Shown here: positions 30,328-30,408 of the stretch, one piece after another | Numbering within the stretch: the stretch's first letter is position 1 | Layout of the letters: each line of letters begins with the position of its first letter | Virus record (IMG/VR): IMGVR_UViG_3300030099_008287 | Span: 1-30,408 of that record | Direction: 5' to 3' (one strand) | DNA: 30,408 nucleotides | Source of the DNA: a virus | Notes under the pieces: model-generated | Told to the model about the DNA's origin: nothing | Database searches by the model: none | Seen by the model: only the letters and a program-made list of their open reading frames with translations | Made by a program: the position numbers and the translations under genes

Positions 30328-30408
30328 GTAGAAAGTCCTTAATTGTTTTGGGTTTGTTTTTATATACTCTATCTTCTCCAACTGTTTTTCCAATATTAAT
30401 TTTTTTAG

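Noticed and set aside
1-30408. Integrated prophage or chimeric contig with bacterial DUF1501/PSD1 genes
   Set aside because: No integrase, attachment site, tRNA or housekeeping genes; the bacterial-type genes are overlapped with and interleaved among phage genes and share their AT-rich composition.

Overview
This window looks like part of the genome of a large, AT-rich, tailed double-stranded DNA phage, probably from a marine or other aquatic setting. It holds the 3' end of a major capsid gene, three small virion-type genes and a 593-residue head/core-like gene. It also holds a nearly complete replication and recombination set: RecA/UvsX-like recombinase, DnaB-like helicase, DnaG-type primase, family C DNA polymerase, DEDDh exonuclease and two PD-(D/E)XK nucleases. 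Nucleotide metabolism is covered by class I ribonucleotide reductase and a Nudix hydrolase, and proteostasis by a ClpC-like ATPase, ClpP and Hsp20. There is no rRNA, tRNA, CRISPR array, insertion sequence or integrase. Genes are packed with ATGA, TAATG, GTGA and TTGA overlaps. The host is not identifiable with certainty. However, an operon with DUF1549/DUF1553 (PSD1) and DUF1501 proteins, families most expanded in Planctomycetes and Verrucomicrobia, points toward that superphylum (inference).

Layout. (1) 1-2062, plus strand: capsid C-terminus, a strong terminator, then three small virion-type genes. (2) 2031-8480, minus strand: an operon read leftward from a promoter at 8488-8516. It encodes a degenerate PHP domain, a DEDDh exonuclease and the Pol III alpha core, which together reproduce the domain order of PolC as three genes, followed by a ClpC-like unfoldase. 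(3) 8550-12409, plus strand: nrdA, a small gene, and an nrdB whose radical tyrosine is replaced by valine. (4) 12431-19531, minus strand: an operon from a TTGACA-N17-TATTAT promoter. It encodes a Cys-rich mini-lipoprotein, a membrane-anchored Gly-rich VWA protein, a secreted PSD1 protein with CxxCH, a phage core-like protein, a Tat-exported DUF1501 protein and a 58-residue membrane peptide. (5) 19634-19891, plus strand: a small lipoprotein. (6) 19888 to the right edge, minus strand: recombination and replication genes, then Nudix, ClpP, GDP-mannose dehydratase, acyl-CoA dehydrogenase, a small membrane protein, Hsp20 and a coiled-coil membrane protein.

The most interesting points are these. 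Four sites share a promoter architecture, TTGAC(A/T)-N17 with an extended TGn minus-10, placed so close to the ATG that the mRNAs should be leaderless or nearly so. Together they drive the polymerase operon, nrdA, nrdB and the helicase. An envelope-directed DUF1501/PSD1/VWA operon is wrapped around a phage core gene. The hsp20 leader contains a U-run that pairs with its Shine-Dalgarno, like a FourU thermometer, and has a competing helix. The phage also encodes both halves of a Clp protease and an acyl-CoA dehydrogenase. No gene-free stretch longer than 300 bases exists; the longest gaps hold the promoters and hairpins listed below.
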